Assembly (NCBI GenBank): GCA_022842065.1
Contig: JALHQH010000042.1
Coordinates: 42,021-106,020 of the forward strand
DNA length: 64,000 nt
Direction: 5' to 3'
Origin: Caldilineaceae bacterium
Lineage (GTDB): Bacteria > Chloroflexota > Anaerolineae > Caldilineales > Caldilineaceae
The position numbers were made by a program, and so were the translations under genes. Below the pieces are notes generated by a model. That model did not search any database, was not told the DNA's origin, and worked only from the letters and a program-made list of their open reading frames with translations. Shown here piece after piece: positions 10,139-18,154 of the stretch. Position 1 is the first letter of the stretch. Every line of letters starts with the position of its first letter.

Positions 10139-11860
10139 ATGCCCAATCATGCGTTTACGAGCACCCAAATTCGCCCTGGCGCTTACTACGATTCGGTTAT
10201 CCTTATGCAGCTGCAGCGGGCGCTAGTCGCCCTGCCCGGCGTGGAGGAAGCCGGCGCGGTGATGGGCACTGACGCCAACAAAGATGTGCTGGCCCAGAGT
10301 GGCCTGGTGAGCGCCGAAGTCCAAACGGCCAAGGCGGATGACCTCGTCATTGTCGTGCGCGCCGACAGCACGGCCAATGCCCAAAGTGCAATCGGCCAGA
10401 TCGACGCGCTGTTGACACGCCGGAGCAGTGCCGGCGAAGGGACGGGCGGTTATCTGCCAAAAACACTGGCATCGGCAGTCAAGCTGTTGCCCACCGCCAA
10501 CTGGGTCCTTGTCTCGACCCCAGGTCGGTATGCGGCGGGTGTGGCGCGAGAGGCATTACGGCTGGGCAAACATCTGCTGCTCTACAGCGACAACGTGACG
10601 GTTGAAGATGAAGTCGCCCTTAAAGAGCAAGCCCGTGCCCAAGGTTTACTCGTGATGGGGCCGGATTGCGGCACGGCAATTGTCAATGGGGTTGGGCTGG
10701 GTTTTGCCAACCGCGTCCGCCGCGGCAACATTGGCGTGGTGGGAGCCTCGGGCACTGGGCTGCAACAGGTGACGGCCCGCATTCATCAACTGGGCGGTGG
10801 CATCACCCATGCCCTGGGCACAGGTGGCCGCGATCTCTCCGAAAAGGTCGGTGCGATCACCGCCAAGCAGTCACTCGCCCTGCTCGCCCATGATGAGGCA
10901 ACGAAGGTCATTGTGCTCATCTCCAAACCACCTGCGCAAGCAGTCGTTGCCGATCTTTTACAGACGGCGGCCTCGATTGGCAAACCCGTGGTTATCGACT
11001 TTATCGGCTATCGCCCAGCGGAGAGCCAACAGGGCAATATTTATTTTGTGAAGACGCTCGATGAAGCCGCCGCCTTGGCTGTCGAGTTGGCCACCTTTGA
11101 AGCCCAAAATCACCAATCACCAATTACCACTGATTTTGCCCCCACCCAACGCTATCTGCGCGGTGTTTTTTCCGGTGGCACGCTGGCCTATGAAGCCCAG
11201 TTGATTTTACAGGAGTACTTGCCGGCCGTCTATGCCAATGCGCCATTGGACAAACGGTTCAAACTGGAAAAAGCTACCGTCAGCCGTGAACACACGATTG
11301 TCGATCTGGGCGAAGACGAGTTCACCGTCGGGCGGCTGCACCCCATGCTGGATAACGAGTTGCGCCTCAAACGGTTGGCCCAAGAAGCCGCCGATCCGGA
11401 AACTGCTCTGCTCTTGCTTGATGTGGTGCTGGGCGACGGTGCCCATGCCGACCCGGCCAGCGAACTAGCGCCTGCCATTGCGGAAGCGATTGCCACGGCA
11501 GCAGCAGCAGGTCGCCATTTAGCGGTGAGGGTTGTGCTTGTCGGCACCGATGAAGATCCGCAAGATCTAGAAGCGCAGGTCGCCCAGTTGGAAGAGGCCG
11601 GTGCCGAGGTCGAATGCAACAATGAAGTGGCAGTCCGCCGCGCCGGAGAAATCGTGCGTGCATTACAGACCAGTAGCGGGCCACTAGTTGACGCCACCGT
11701 CTTACAACAACCACTAGCCGCCATCAATGTAGGGCTTACCTCCTTCGCCGCCAGCTTGACCGCGCAAGGAGCCGAGGTGATCCAAGTTGATTGGCGGCCA
11801 CCAGCCGGTGGCAATGAACGGTTGGCCGGCATTTTAGCACGGATGAAAGGGACAACATGA
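10139..11860 (+). CDS. fdrA: FdrA family protein (AllF-like, CoA-ligase fold)
   Basis: The 573-residue product matches FdrA in length and architecture: an N-terminal V-x-L-M-Q-L-Q-R-A-L region, a CoA-binding Rossmann domain with G-A-S-G-T-G near residues 201-206 followed by G-T-G-G-R-D-L-S, and a second succinyl-CoA-synthetase-like domain (about 340-570). In Escherichia coli FdrA (AllF) works with YlbE (AllG, DUF1116) and YlbF (AllH, DUF2877) as the oxamate carbamoyltransferase of anaerobic allantoin catabolism. Here a DUF1116 gene follows after two unrelated genes, but no DUF2877 gene is visible, so the substrate may differ. The gene starts 11 bases after the glycosyltransferase cluster and may share its transcript. 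Confidence 0.85.
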   Translation: MPNHAFTSTQIRPGAYYDSVILMQLQRALVALPGVEEAGAVMGTDANKDVLAQSGLVSAEVQTAKADDLVIVVRADSTANAQSAIGQIDALLTRRSSAGEGTGGYLPKTLASAVKLLPTANWVLVSTPGRYAAGVAREALRLGKHLLLYSDNVTVEDEVALKEQARAQGLLVMGPDCGTAIVNGVGLGFANRVRRGNIGVVGASGTGLQQVTARIHQLGGGITHALGTGGRDLSEKVGAITAKQSLALLAHDEATKVIVLISKPPAQAVVADLLQTAASIGKPVVIDFIGYRPAESQQGNIYFVKTLDEAAALAVELATFEAQNHQSPITTDFAPTQRYLRGVFSGGTLAYEAQLILQEYLPAVYANAPLDKRFKLEKATVSREHTIVDLGEDEFTVGRLHPMLDNELRLKRLAQEAADPETALLLLDVVLGDGAHADPASELAPAIAEAIATAAAAGRHLAVRVVLVGTDEDPQDLEAQVAQLEEAGAEVECNNEVAVRRAGEIVRALQTSSGPLVDATVLQQPLAAINVGLTSFAASLTAQGAEVIQVDWRPPAGGNERLAGILARMKGTT

Positions 11861-11888
11861 AGATTGATCTATGTAAAAGGAAAGACTG

Positions 11889-12323
11889 ATGAATAACAAT
11901 ATGATATTAAAGACTTCGGATTTCCCATCGAAAGTGATTGATGTACTAGGTATCGAAGCTGCGAGCGCTTTTGAGCAATGGATCGACCATAAATTACAAA
12001 GTACAGCACAGCATACACAGACCATTGAGATTCCAGCAAAAATCGCGCGCCAAAAAGTCAATGTATTAATGCTAGAACGGGTTGGTAACCTTTTATTAGC
12101 TGATGAGCCATATTTAGTGCAGATCAAGTCAAAGCAGTGGGTGTGGCGTGTCCCTGTAGATCTCACTCATTCTAAATACGGCAGGATTGGCCGGGTTGCA
12201 GAAATTGATGTAGATGCCTATTATGGCATGATCGATTATACTGATTCACTTCTGGCCGAGATTAAAACAAAAGCACAATTATTGGCTCGTGAAGTACGGC
12301 AAAAGTCGGCGAATGCGCGATGA
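11889..12323 (+). CDS. Small uncharacterised protein, partner of the C39-like gene
   Basis: I do not recognise this 144-residue protein. It is soluble, without signal peptide or membrane span. A central segment (about 85-120) runs through W-R-V-P-V-D-L-T, G-R-I-G-R-V-A-E-I-D-V-D-A and Y-Y-G-M-I, resembling small stand-alone bacterial proteins with a V-G-x-I-x-V-D-A-x-T-G-x-I pattern. The C-terminus is helical and charged. A good ribosome-binding site (AAGGAAAG) precedes the ATG. The stop overlaps the start of the next gene by four bases (ATGA), so the two are translationally coupled. Base composition is visibly more AT-rich than fdrA and the DUF1116 gene on either side, which suggests recent acquisition. 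A toxin-antitoxin-like pair is possible but unproven. Confidence 0.6.
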   Translation: MNNNMILKTSDFPSKVIDVLGIEAASAFEQWIDHKLQSTAQHTQTIEIPAKIARQKVNVLMLERVGNLLLADEPYLVQIKSKQWVWRVPVDLTHSKYGRIGRVAEIDVDAYYGMIDYTDSLLAEIKTKAQLLAREVRQKSANAR

Positions 12324-12835
12324 TGCGCGAAGCCCTTATTTCTCTTCCTCACTTTGCACAATCTGACTCAGGATACTGCCTACCTACTTGTGCAAGAATG
12401 GTACTGGCCAGCATGGGACTTGCTTACAGCGAGGCGAAATTAAGCCATGTCTTGGGAACCACTGAAGAAGTTGGCACACCATCTTTTGCGGTTACAAAAC
12501 TGGCGCAGTTAAGCCAAAATGTGGATTATCGTGTTTGGTCCATTGCGCAGTTAGCTACCACTTTAGCTAATAATGATCCAGTGATCGCCTTTGTCAAAAC
12601 ACAATTTTTAGATCATTGGGAAGTTGCCACTGCTCATGCAGTTGTGATCGTGGGTATAGAAATCGAACAGCGCTTTTGGATCCACGATCCGATCTTGCCG
12701 ACTGGGCCAACTGCGGTTTCTTGGGATGGCATGTTGGCAGCTTGGTTTGAATTTGCACATCGCGGTGCTACATTACAAAGAAAAAAGCAGTTCTCACTAT
12801 TTAATTTGATACGAAAGGTTGTCTCGCGTGATTGA
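12320..12835 (+). CDS. C39-like papain-fold cysteine peptidase domain protein
   Basis: The 171-residue protein is a stand-alone C39-like domain. Visible catalytic elements are Gln14 (oxyanion hole), Cys20 in G-Y-C-L-P-T-C, His106 in T-A-H-A-V-V-I-V-G and Asp123 in H-D-P, in the order and spacing of the family that includes bacteriocin-leader peptidases. There is no ABC transporter and no signal peptide, so an intracellular role is likely. It overlaps the preceding small gene by four bases and the following DUF1116 gene by eight bases when that gene starts at its GTG. It shares the lower GC of its partner. Whether it cleaves a protein, matures a precursor or is a non-proteolytic member is unknown. 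Confidence 0.7.
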   Translation: MMREALISLPHFAQSDSGYCLPTCARMVLASMGLAYSEAKLSHVLGTTEEVGTPSFAVTKLAQLSQNVDYRVWSIAQLATTLANNDPVIAFVKTQFLDHWEVATAHAVVIVGIEIEQRFWIHDPILPTGPTAVSWDGMLAAWFEFAHRGATLQRKKQFSLFNLIRKVVSRD

Positions 12836-14072
12836 CATCGATTCCGCCAACACCACTGCCGTCACCCGCATGATGGAAGCGCGTCCGGTGCTCACCGGGC
12901 TGGGCAAAGCCATTGACGTGATCCCGAACATGCGCACCAATTTAATCCTCCACGCCGGCCCGCCGATTGCGTGGCCCCAGATGTCCGGCCCGTTGCGCGG
13001 AGCGATCATTGGCGCGCTAATTTTTGAGGGCAAAGCGCAGAACGCCGAAGAGGCGGAAAGGCTGGCCACCTCTGGCGAAATCGACTTTGCCCCCTGCCAC
13101 CACTATGGCGCGGTCGGACCCATGGCCGGCGTTACCTCGGCGTCGATGCAGGTCTATATTGTCGAGAATGAGACGCACGGCAACCGCGCCTTCTCCAATC
13201 TCAACGAGGGCTATGGCAAGGTTTTGCGCTATGGGGCCTATCAGGCCGATGTGCAGGAACGGCTGCGCTGGATGAATGGCGTGATGGCTCCCGTCCTGCA
13301 CGCGGCGTTGGCGGCCAGCGGGCCAATGGATATCCGCGCCCTGCTCGCCGAAGCCCTGCACATGGGCGATGAAGGACATAACCGCAACAAGGCCGGCTCG
13401 ATCATCTACACGAAAAATCTCGCTCCTTATGTTGCTAGAGTTGCCCCTAGCAGCGACGTGGCGGCCGACATCCTGAAATTTCTCGGTGACAACGCGCTCA
13501 GCGTGCTCAACCCAGTGATGGCAGCGTGTAAGGCCATGTGTGACACAGCGCACGGCATCGAAGGCAGTACGATTGTCAGCACGATGGCGCGCAACGGCAC
13601 AAATTTTGGCATCCGCGTCAGCGGGCTTGGCGACCAGTGGTTTACCGCCCCGTGCGAACAGCCGGATGGGCTCTATTTCCCCGGCTACTCAATCGCCGAC
13701 GCCAACCCTGACATTGGCGACAGCACGATTACCGAAACGGCAGGGATTGGTGGCTTTGCGATGGCCGCCGCGCCGGCGATTGTGACCTTTGTCAGCGGCA
13801 AACCCAGCGATGCGATCAACACCACGATGGAGATGTACGAGATCACCGTTACCGAGCACAAAAGCTTCAACATCCCTGCGCTCGACTTCCGCGGCACGCC
13901 CACCGGGATCGACATCCGCAAAGTGGTGGAGACGGGGATCACCCCGCGCATTAACACCGGGATCGCGCATAAGAATGCCGGCGTTGGACAGGTGGGGGCT
14001 GGCTTGGTGCGCCCGCCGATGCAAATCTTTGAAGAGGCGTTGGTGGTCTTTGCCGAGAAGTATGGGTTTTAG
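12828..14072 (+). CDS. DUF1116 family protein (AllG/YlbE-like)
   Basis: The product is about 414 residues from the GTG at 12828 (a TTG at 12819 is the alternative), matching the ~420 residues of E. coli YlbE/AllG. Recognisable features are the G-P-P-I-A-W-P-Q-M-S-G-P segment, C-H-H-Y-G-A-V-G-P-M-A-G, G-D-E-G-H-N-R-N, G-T-N-F-G-I-R-V-S-G-L-G-D-Q-W and T-G-I-A-H-K-N-A-G-V-G-Q-V-G-A-G near the C-terminus. In the oxamate carbamoyltransferase AllFGH this subunit works with FdrA. The start lies within the end of the C39-like gene, so this GC-rich gene is apparently coupled to the AT-rich cassette. Without a DUF2877 partner, carbamoyl transfer is plausible but not demonstrated. Confidence 0.82.
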   Translation: MIDIDSANTTAVTRMMEARPVLTGLGKAIDVIPNMRTNLILHAGPPIAWPQMSGPLRGAIIGALIFEGKAQNAEEAERLATSGEIDFAPCHHYGAVGPMAGVTSASMQVYIVENETHGNRAFSNLNEGYGKVLRYGAYQADVQERLRWMNGVMAPVLHAALAASGPMDIRALLAEALHMGDEGHNRNKAGSIIYTKNLAPYVARVAPSSDVAADILKFLGDNALSVLNPVMAACKAMCDTAHGIEGSTIVSTMARNGTNFGIRVSGLGDQWFTAPCEQPDGLYFPGYSIADANPDIGDSTITETAGIGGFAMAAAPAIVTFVSGKPSDAINTTMEMYEITVTEHKSFNIPALDFRGTPTGIDIRKVVETGITPRINTGIAHKNAGVGQVGAGLVRPPMQIFEEALVVFAEKYGF

Positions 14073-14075
14073 CAA

Positions 14076-14855
14076 ATGAACAAAATTGCCCAAGAGTTCA
14101 ATCAAGGTATCGAAGTGTGGAAAGAAAACCAGGCTGCGCCGTGGGGTAGATTGCGTTACACAATGGTCATGGCGAATCTGGCACCTCACCTGGCACCCGA
14201 TCAGCAAATTTTGGACGTGGGCGGCGGCAATGGCACCGAGTCAATTTTGCTGGCGCAGCAGGGACATCGTTTGGCATTGGTTGATTTTTCCACCGAAATG
14301 CTAGCACAAGGGAAGAGCGCGATTGAAAGCGCTGGTCTTTCCACGCAGATCACACAATATCAGGCCGATGTAGTTGACTTGCCTAAACTCTTTGGCCAAG
14401 GCAATTTTGATGTGGCCCTTTTTCACAATGTTTTGCAATATGTACCTAATCCTGCGGAAGCGTTAGAAGCAATTGCCTGGGTCTTAGCACCTAATGCAAT
14501 CCTTTCCTTTGGTATCATCAACCCTTATTCAGAGGTATTAATTCCGGCCTTACGCGAATGGGATCTGGTCAAGGCACTGGATAATGTTGATACCAAGGTC
14601 AAGCAAAATAACATCTTCGGTCAATCACACCCGCTGTACGATTTGGATGAATTGAAGCAGTTACTGTTTAATGCCGGTTTTGTTGTGGAACATCACTATG
14701 GCGTCCGCTGTCTGTGTGACTACATTACTAACAACGATATCAAAACTGATCCAGAATCATTTGCTAAACTTGAACAATTAGAGATGGCTGTGCGCGACAA
14801 ATATCCCTATAACATGATAGCACGCTTCTGGCATTTGATTGCACGCAGGATCTAG
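14076..14855 (+). CDS. CmoM/SmtA-like class I SAM methyltransferase
   Basis: The 259-residue protein has SAM-binding motif I, V-G-G-G-N-G-T-E, at about residues 47-54, an acidic motif II (L-V-D-F-S), and L-F-H-N-V-L-Q-Y-V where CmoM has L-F-H-A-V-L-E-W-V. The C-terminal G-V-R-x-x-x-D-Y and R-F-W-H-L-I-A-R-R also match CmoM (SmtA), which methylates carboxymethoxyuridine at the tRNA wobble position. The similarity is to the family; no CmoA or CmoB gene is in the window, so a tRNA role is not assured. It starts three bases after the DUF1116 stop and is AT-rich like the C39 cassette, unlike the genes flanking it. Confidence 0.7.
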   Translation: MNKIAQEFNQGIEVWKENQAAPWGRLRYTMVMANLAPHLAPDQQILDVGGGNGTESILLAQQGHRLALVDFSTEMLAQGKSAIESAGLSTQITQYQADVVDLPKLFGQGNFDVALFHNVLQYVPNPAEALEAIAWVLAPNAILSFGIINPYSEVLIPALREWDLVKALDNVDTKVKQNNIFGQSHPLYDLDELKQLLFNAGFVVEHHYGVRCLCDYITNNDIKTDPESFAKLEQLEMAVRDKYPYNMIARFWHLIARRI

Positions 14856-14906
14856 TGCTCTGTGAAATAAGATTCGATAGGTCATGAGTCTATTCCTGAT
14901 GAATGA

Positions 14907-15086
14907 ACACTTACATGGTCAGATGCTATCAAAATTCAGCACCTTGTGGAAACAACAAGTACTCATTTATTCCTTATAGACCGCGACGATCAACCATTTA
15001 CTGTGTTTTATGATCGTAACCTTTATATCACTTCTGACATTAAAAATTTTTGCAGCAAATCAACGATAGAAAGAGAAGCGTCATGA
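14907..15086 (+). pseudogene. Possible small-gene remnant with protein-like reading frame
   Basis: A 59-codon open frame without a convincing start reads like protein (segments T-H-L-F-L-I-D-R-D-D-Q-P-F-T and Y-D-R-N-L-Y-I-T-S-D). Its stop overlaps the next gene's ATG by four bases (ATGA), as a coupled real gene would. No ATG in frame precedes it; an in-frame TGA lies immediately upstream. It could be the tail of a degraded gene, a frameshifted small gene, or chance. The DNA is AT-rich like the preceding methyltransferase. Confidence 0.3.
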
Positions 15087-16228
15087 CAGCGATCTCGACC
15101 AGCCCATTCGGTACGCCGACCCCAGGCTTACGCATCAAAGAGGGCAGCCCCCCCCTGACGAAACCCACCAAAGAAGAGACCGAAGCCTTTCCGGCGGAAG
15201 CGCGGGCGCTACTTGATCAGACCTGGTCGGCCCAAAAAGCCATGCTGGCGCGTGGGGATTACAACCTGGACTGGGTAGAAGGGCGCCATATTTTGCTGGG
15301 CGGGGCCACTGGACCGGGATTGGGCGGTGCCTTTGCCGCGGCCATGCTGGGGACCGGCAAGGCCGCCAGTGTCACCATTCTGGGCCGCGATCTCAGCCGT
15401 TCGCTCAACTTTGAGACGGGCAAGGTGATGCAAGAGCAGGCCGAAGCCGCCAACTGGGGCAACCGCTTTCACTGGCTCAACGACGGCATGGCGATGGAAG
15501 GCAAACCGTTGGAGAAGTTGCTGGAAGTCTTAAAAGAAGCCGGAGCGGATCGGGTGGTCTATTTTAACACAGTAGCCGCGGCACTCTCTGGCCTACAGCC
15601 GGGCATGGCCCCCGTCTACGTCAAAGATATCGATGAGGAAGGGCTCTTCCAGTGGCAACTGCGCCCGCTCAGCGAAAAAGAGTTGGAAATCACGCGTTTT
15701 GTCATGGGTGAAATGGCAGTGCGCTTCCCGATGGTGCTGGAAGCGCATGGCATCGGCGTCGAAGCGAGTGTCTTTGCCGATTGGCGTGGCAGCCTGGATA
15801 AGGTCAGCCGTGATCCGACGCAGCGTGAGTACGGCCGCCACGGGGCGTACTCGACCAGCCTTTACCTGCCCAAAGAATACTTACAGGAAGCGGCGCGTGC
15901 AGCCTTTGGCAGCGACCGCAAAGTGCTCGACATCTTCTACCCGATGATGCGCACACGGGCGCTGCCCTTGATTCCAGGCGGGCTGACCATCGCTGATGTC
16001 AATGAGAAGGTGATGCAACAGGAAGGGGTACGCCGCCTGGATGTACCGGAGTTGGCGCTCAAAGGGCTTGACTTTGTCGGCAAAGCGCTGACCGAGGGCT
16101 ATACCAATCCCTTCCCACGTGCGGATGCCCACGATGCCCACTTGGATGAGTGGATGTTTGAAGTGGTGGCGCGCCTCAATGATGATGAGAATAGCGACTT
16201 TTACTATCGACATTGGATCGGGCGATGA
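15083..16228 (+). CDS. FabV-like Rossmann-fold oxidoreductase (tentative)
   Basis: Counting from the ATG at 15083, preceded by AAAGAGAAG, the product is 381 residues, close to FabV enoyl reductases (~400). The N-terminal half has [13 protein letters not shown], parallel to the V-I-G-A-S-T-G-Y-G-L nucleotide-binding loop of FabV, then [11 protein letters not shown], parallel to D-L-V-V-Y-S-L-A. A central [10 protein letters not shown] segment has Tyr and Lys separated by seven residues, while FabV uses Tyr-x8-Lys, so the assignment is uncertain. A reductase acting on an acyl-CoA or other carbonyl compound is a reasonable inference. The gene is GC-rich and overlaps the following IolE-like gene by four bases, implying a shared pathway. 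Confidence 0.45.
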   Translation: MTAISTSPFGTPTPGLRIKEGSPPLTKPTKEETEAFPAEARALLDQTWSAQKAMLARGDYNLDWVEGRHILLGGATGPGLGGAFAAAMLGTGKAASVTILGRDLSRSLNFETGKVMQEQAEAANWGNRFHWLNDGMAMEGKPLEKLLEVLKEAGADRVVYFNTVAAALSGLQPGMAPVYVKDIDEEGLFQWQLRPLSEKELEITRFVMGEMAVRFPMVLEAHGIGVEASVFADWRGSLDKVSRDPTQREYGRHGAYSTSLYLPKEYLQEAARAAFGSDRKVLDIFYPMMRTRALPLIPGGLTIADVNEKVMQQEGVRRLDVPELALKGLDFVGKALTEGYTNPFPRADAHDAHLDEWMFEVVARLNDDENSDFYYRHWIGR

Positions 16229-17157
16229 ACACGATCAGCGTTGGCAACGCCCCTTGCTCGTGGGGCACCTTAGAATTTGAGGGCCTAACCGGCGAACGTT
16301 TTACCTATGCGCAGATGCTAACTGAACTGCGCGAAAGTGGCTACACCGGCACCGAATTGGGCGATTGGGGCTTTATGCCGACCAGGCCCACAGAACTCGC
16401 CGCGGCGCTCGCGATTCATCAACTCCAGATTACCGGTGCGTTTGTTAGCGTTGCCCTTGAAGATAAGGATGCCCATGCTGCAGGAGAGGGCATCGTGGTG
16501 CGCGCGGCAACGCTCTTAGCCGAAACGGCAGCACAGCTCAAGCAGACGGTTAAACCCTTTCTGGTGCTGGCTGGGAACAATGGCAGCGATCCGATCCGGG
16601 TTGCCAATGCCGGGCGCATTACGTCAGCGATGGGGCTCAGCGACGCGCAATGGGCAACCTTTGCCACCGGGGCGAATCGCATTGCCGCCAAGGTGCAGAC
16701 CGAAACTGGATTACAGACGGTCTTTCACCACCATTGTGCCGGTTTTGTGGAGACGTCAGAGGAGATCGACCGCCTGCTGGATCTGACTGACCCGCAGCTG
16801 CTGGGGTTAGTCTTTGACACTGGCCACTATGCCTTTGGGGCAGGGGGTTGTGCGACGTTGTCCACCGCGCTGGAACGCTATGCTGATCGGATCTGGTATG
16901 TCCATTTCAAGGATTTTGATCCGGTTGGCTATGCACAGCGCGTTGCGCAAGGATGGGATTACTTTGAAGCAGTACGGCAGGGAATCTTTTGTGAATTGGG
17001 CCAAGGTTGCGTCGATTTTGGGGCGGTGTTGGCCTGGTTGCAGGCCAAGGATTACCAGGGCTACATCACAGTAGAACAAGATGTGCTGCCCGGCATGGGT
17101 GCGCCGAAAGCCAGTGCGACGCGCAATCGCCATTACCTCACCACATTAGGGCTATAA
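16225..17157 (+). CDS. IolE-like sugar phosphate isomerase/epimerase (TIM barrel)
   Basis: Starting at the ATG in the ATGA overlap (16225), the protein has 310 residues. N-A-P-C-S-W-G-T and G-Y-T-G-T-E-L-G match the beginning of inosose dehydratase IolE (AP endonuclease family 2, Xylose-isomerase-like TIM barrel). Likely metal ligands occur in [25 protein letters not shown] and T-V-E-Q-D. In the family such enzymes dehydrate or epimerise cyclitols or sugars. No iolB, iolC, iolD or iolG gene is nearby, so myo-inositol catabolism is not supported; a different polyol or ketose handled with the preceding reductase-like protein is possible. Its end overlaps the convergent hydrolase gene by six bases. 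Confidence 0.75.
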   Translation: MNTISVGNAPCSWGTLEFEGLTGERFTYAQMLTELRESGYTGTELGDWGFMPTRPTELAAALAIHQLQITGAFVSVALEDKDAHAAGEGIVVRAATLLAETAAQLKQTVKPFLVLAGNNGSDPIRVANAGRITSAMGLSDAQWATFATGANRIAAKVQTETGLQTVFHHHCAGFVETSEEIDRLLDLTDPQLLGLVFDTGHYAFGAGGCATLSTALERYADRIWYVHFKDFDPVGYAQRVAQGWDYFEAVRQGIFCELGQGCVDFGAVLAWLQAKDYQGYITVEQDVLPGMGAPKASATRNRHYLTTLGL

Positions 17158-18066
17158 GCCCGCCTCCGCCAACCATTCGAGCAGCAGGGGATAGACCCGT
17201 TCCACCTGCTGCTCTGGTTGCAGTGGATCGATCAGATCATGCAACAAGTGCCATTCGACGGGGAAACTGTGGGTTGTCACCGCAATGCCATGCGCTTGCC
17301 AGGTGGCAACCACTTGCGCCACCGTCTGATTATCAACAACCGGATCACTGGGATTGGTAATCACTGTAATTTGTGTGGCGGCTGGGCGGCTGCGCCCAAC
17401 ACTGTCATGTACAATCAACCCGATCCGTAACAGCGCGGCCAGGGCATGCGAGGCAAAGCGGGGGTAGGCATGCAGCGGCTCAACTTTCTGTTCTTTCAGC
17501 GAGGGATGCCACCACTGATAAAAGTTCGGCAACAGGGCCAGCAAATGGCCATAGAGTCGCCGCCGCCGCGCAGGCAACGCCTGGACGCCAATGGCCGGTG
17601 CAATCAACACCGCGCGCGTCACGTCGGACCGCTGTTGCGCCACCCATCCCGCTAAGACCCCTCCCAACGAAAAGCCAATCACCGTCACCTGCTCACCTAG
17701 ACCACAGGCAATGTCAACCGCAGTCGTTGTGCTATCAATCAGCGCACGCTCGGTCATTTCGATCAATTGGGTGGTCAGCCGATCCGCATAACCATGACCG
17801 GGCAGGCGCAGGTTCAAGACATTGTGCCCACGTTCGTGCAGCAGCGGGGCCAATTTTTGAAATTGATGGGGACAATTAGTAAAACCGTGAATCAGGACAA
17901 TTGCCTGCGGTGTCCGCTTGCCGTGGGTCAACAGCGTGGTGCGGCAATGGGGGGCAATTTCGTCACTTTCGGTTGCGCGCAGCAGGGCAAAACGCGCCTG
18001 CGCTTCCGCAAAGTTCTGCGCTGGTGCAGCCGCTAAAATTTTTCGTAACGGAAAGGGACGGTACAT
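17152..18066 (-). CDS. Alpha/beta hydrolase (carboxylesterase/monoacylglycerol-lipase-like)
   Basis: The 304-residue protein is a soluble alpha/beta hydrolase. After the oxyanion-hole segment V-L-I-H-G-F-T-N near residue 58 comes the nucleophile elbow G-F-S-L-G-G near residue 153; a late Asp in N-P-S-D-P-V-V-D and His in V-E-W-H-L-L-H-D complete a likely Ser-Asp-His triad. The H-G-F-T-N-x-P pattern resembles Est30-type thermophilic carboxylesterases. No signal peptide is seen. It is monocistronic, convergent with the operon to its left, and a short-unit repeat lies upstream of its ATG. Substrate unknown. Confidence 0.78.
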   Translation of the reverse strand: MYRPFPLRKILAAAPAQNFAEAQARFALLRATESDEIAPHCRTTLLTHGKRTPQAIVLIHGFTNCPHQFQKLAPLLHERGHNVLNLRLPGHGYADRLTTQLIEMTERALIDSTTTAVDIACGLGEQVTVIGFSLGGVLAGWVAQQRSDVTRAVLIAPAIGVQALPARRRRLYGHLLALLPNFYQWWHPSLKEQKVEPLHAYPRFASHALAALLRIGLIVHDSVGRSRPAATQITVITNPSDPVVDNQTVAQVVATWQAHGIAVTTHSFPVEWHLLHDLIDPLQPEQQVERVYPLLLEWLAEAGL

Positions 18067-18074
18067 GAAGAACC

Positions 18075-18147
18075 AATGGTGAATGATGTAAGAGTGAATC
18101 GTGAAGCGTGATGCGTGAATCGTGTAATGATTAACGATTCGCCATTC
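18075..18147. repeat. Family A short-unit repeat hairpin, copy 1
   Basis: Tandem 7-8 bp units of the form GTGAATC/GTGATGC, bounded by imperfect inverted ends (AATGGTGAAT and ATTCGCCATT). It sits between the hydrolase start and the LCP stop. The same unit chemistry recurs at 25201, 42310 and 47612. Confidence 0.7.
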
Positions 18148-18154
18148 ACTGTTC

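Noticed and set aside
16225..17157. Myo-inositol catabolism operon
   Set aside because: Only an IolE-like barrel is present; no other iol gene is in the window.
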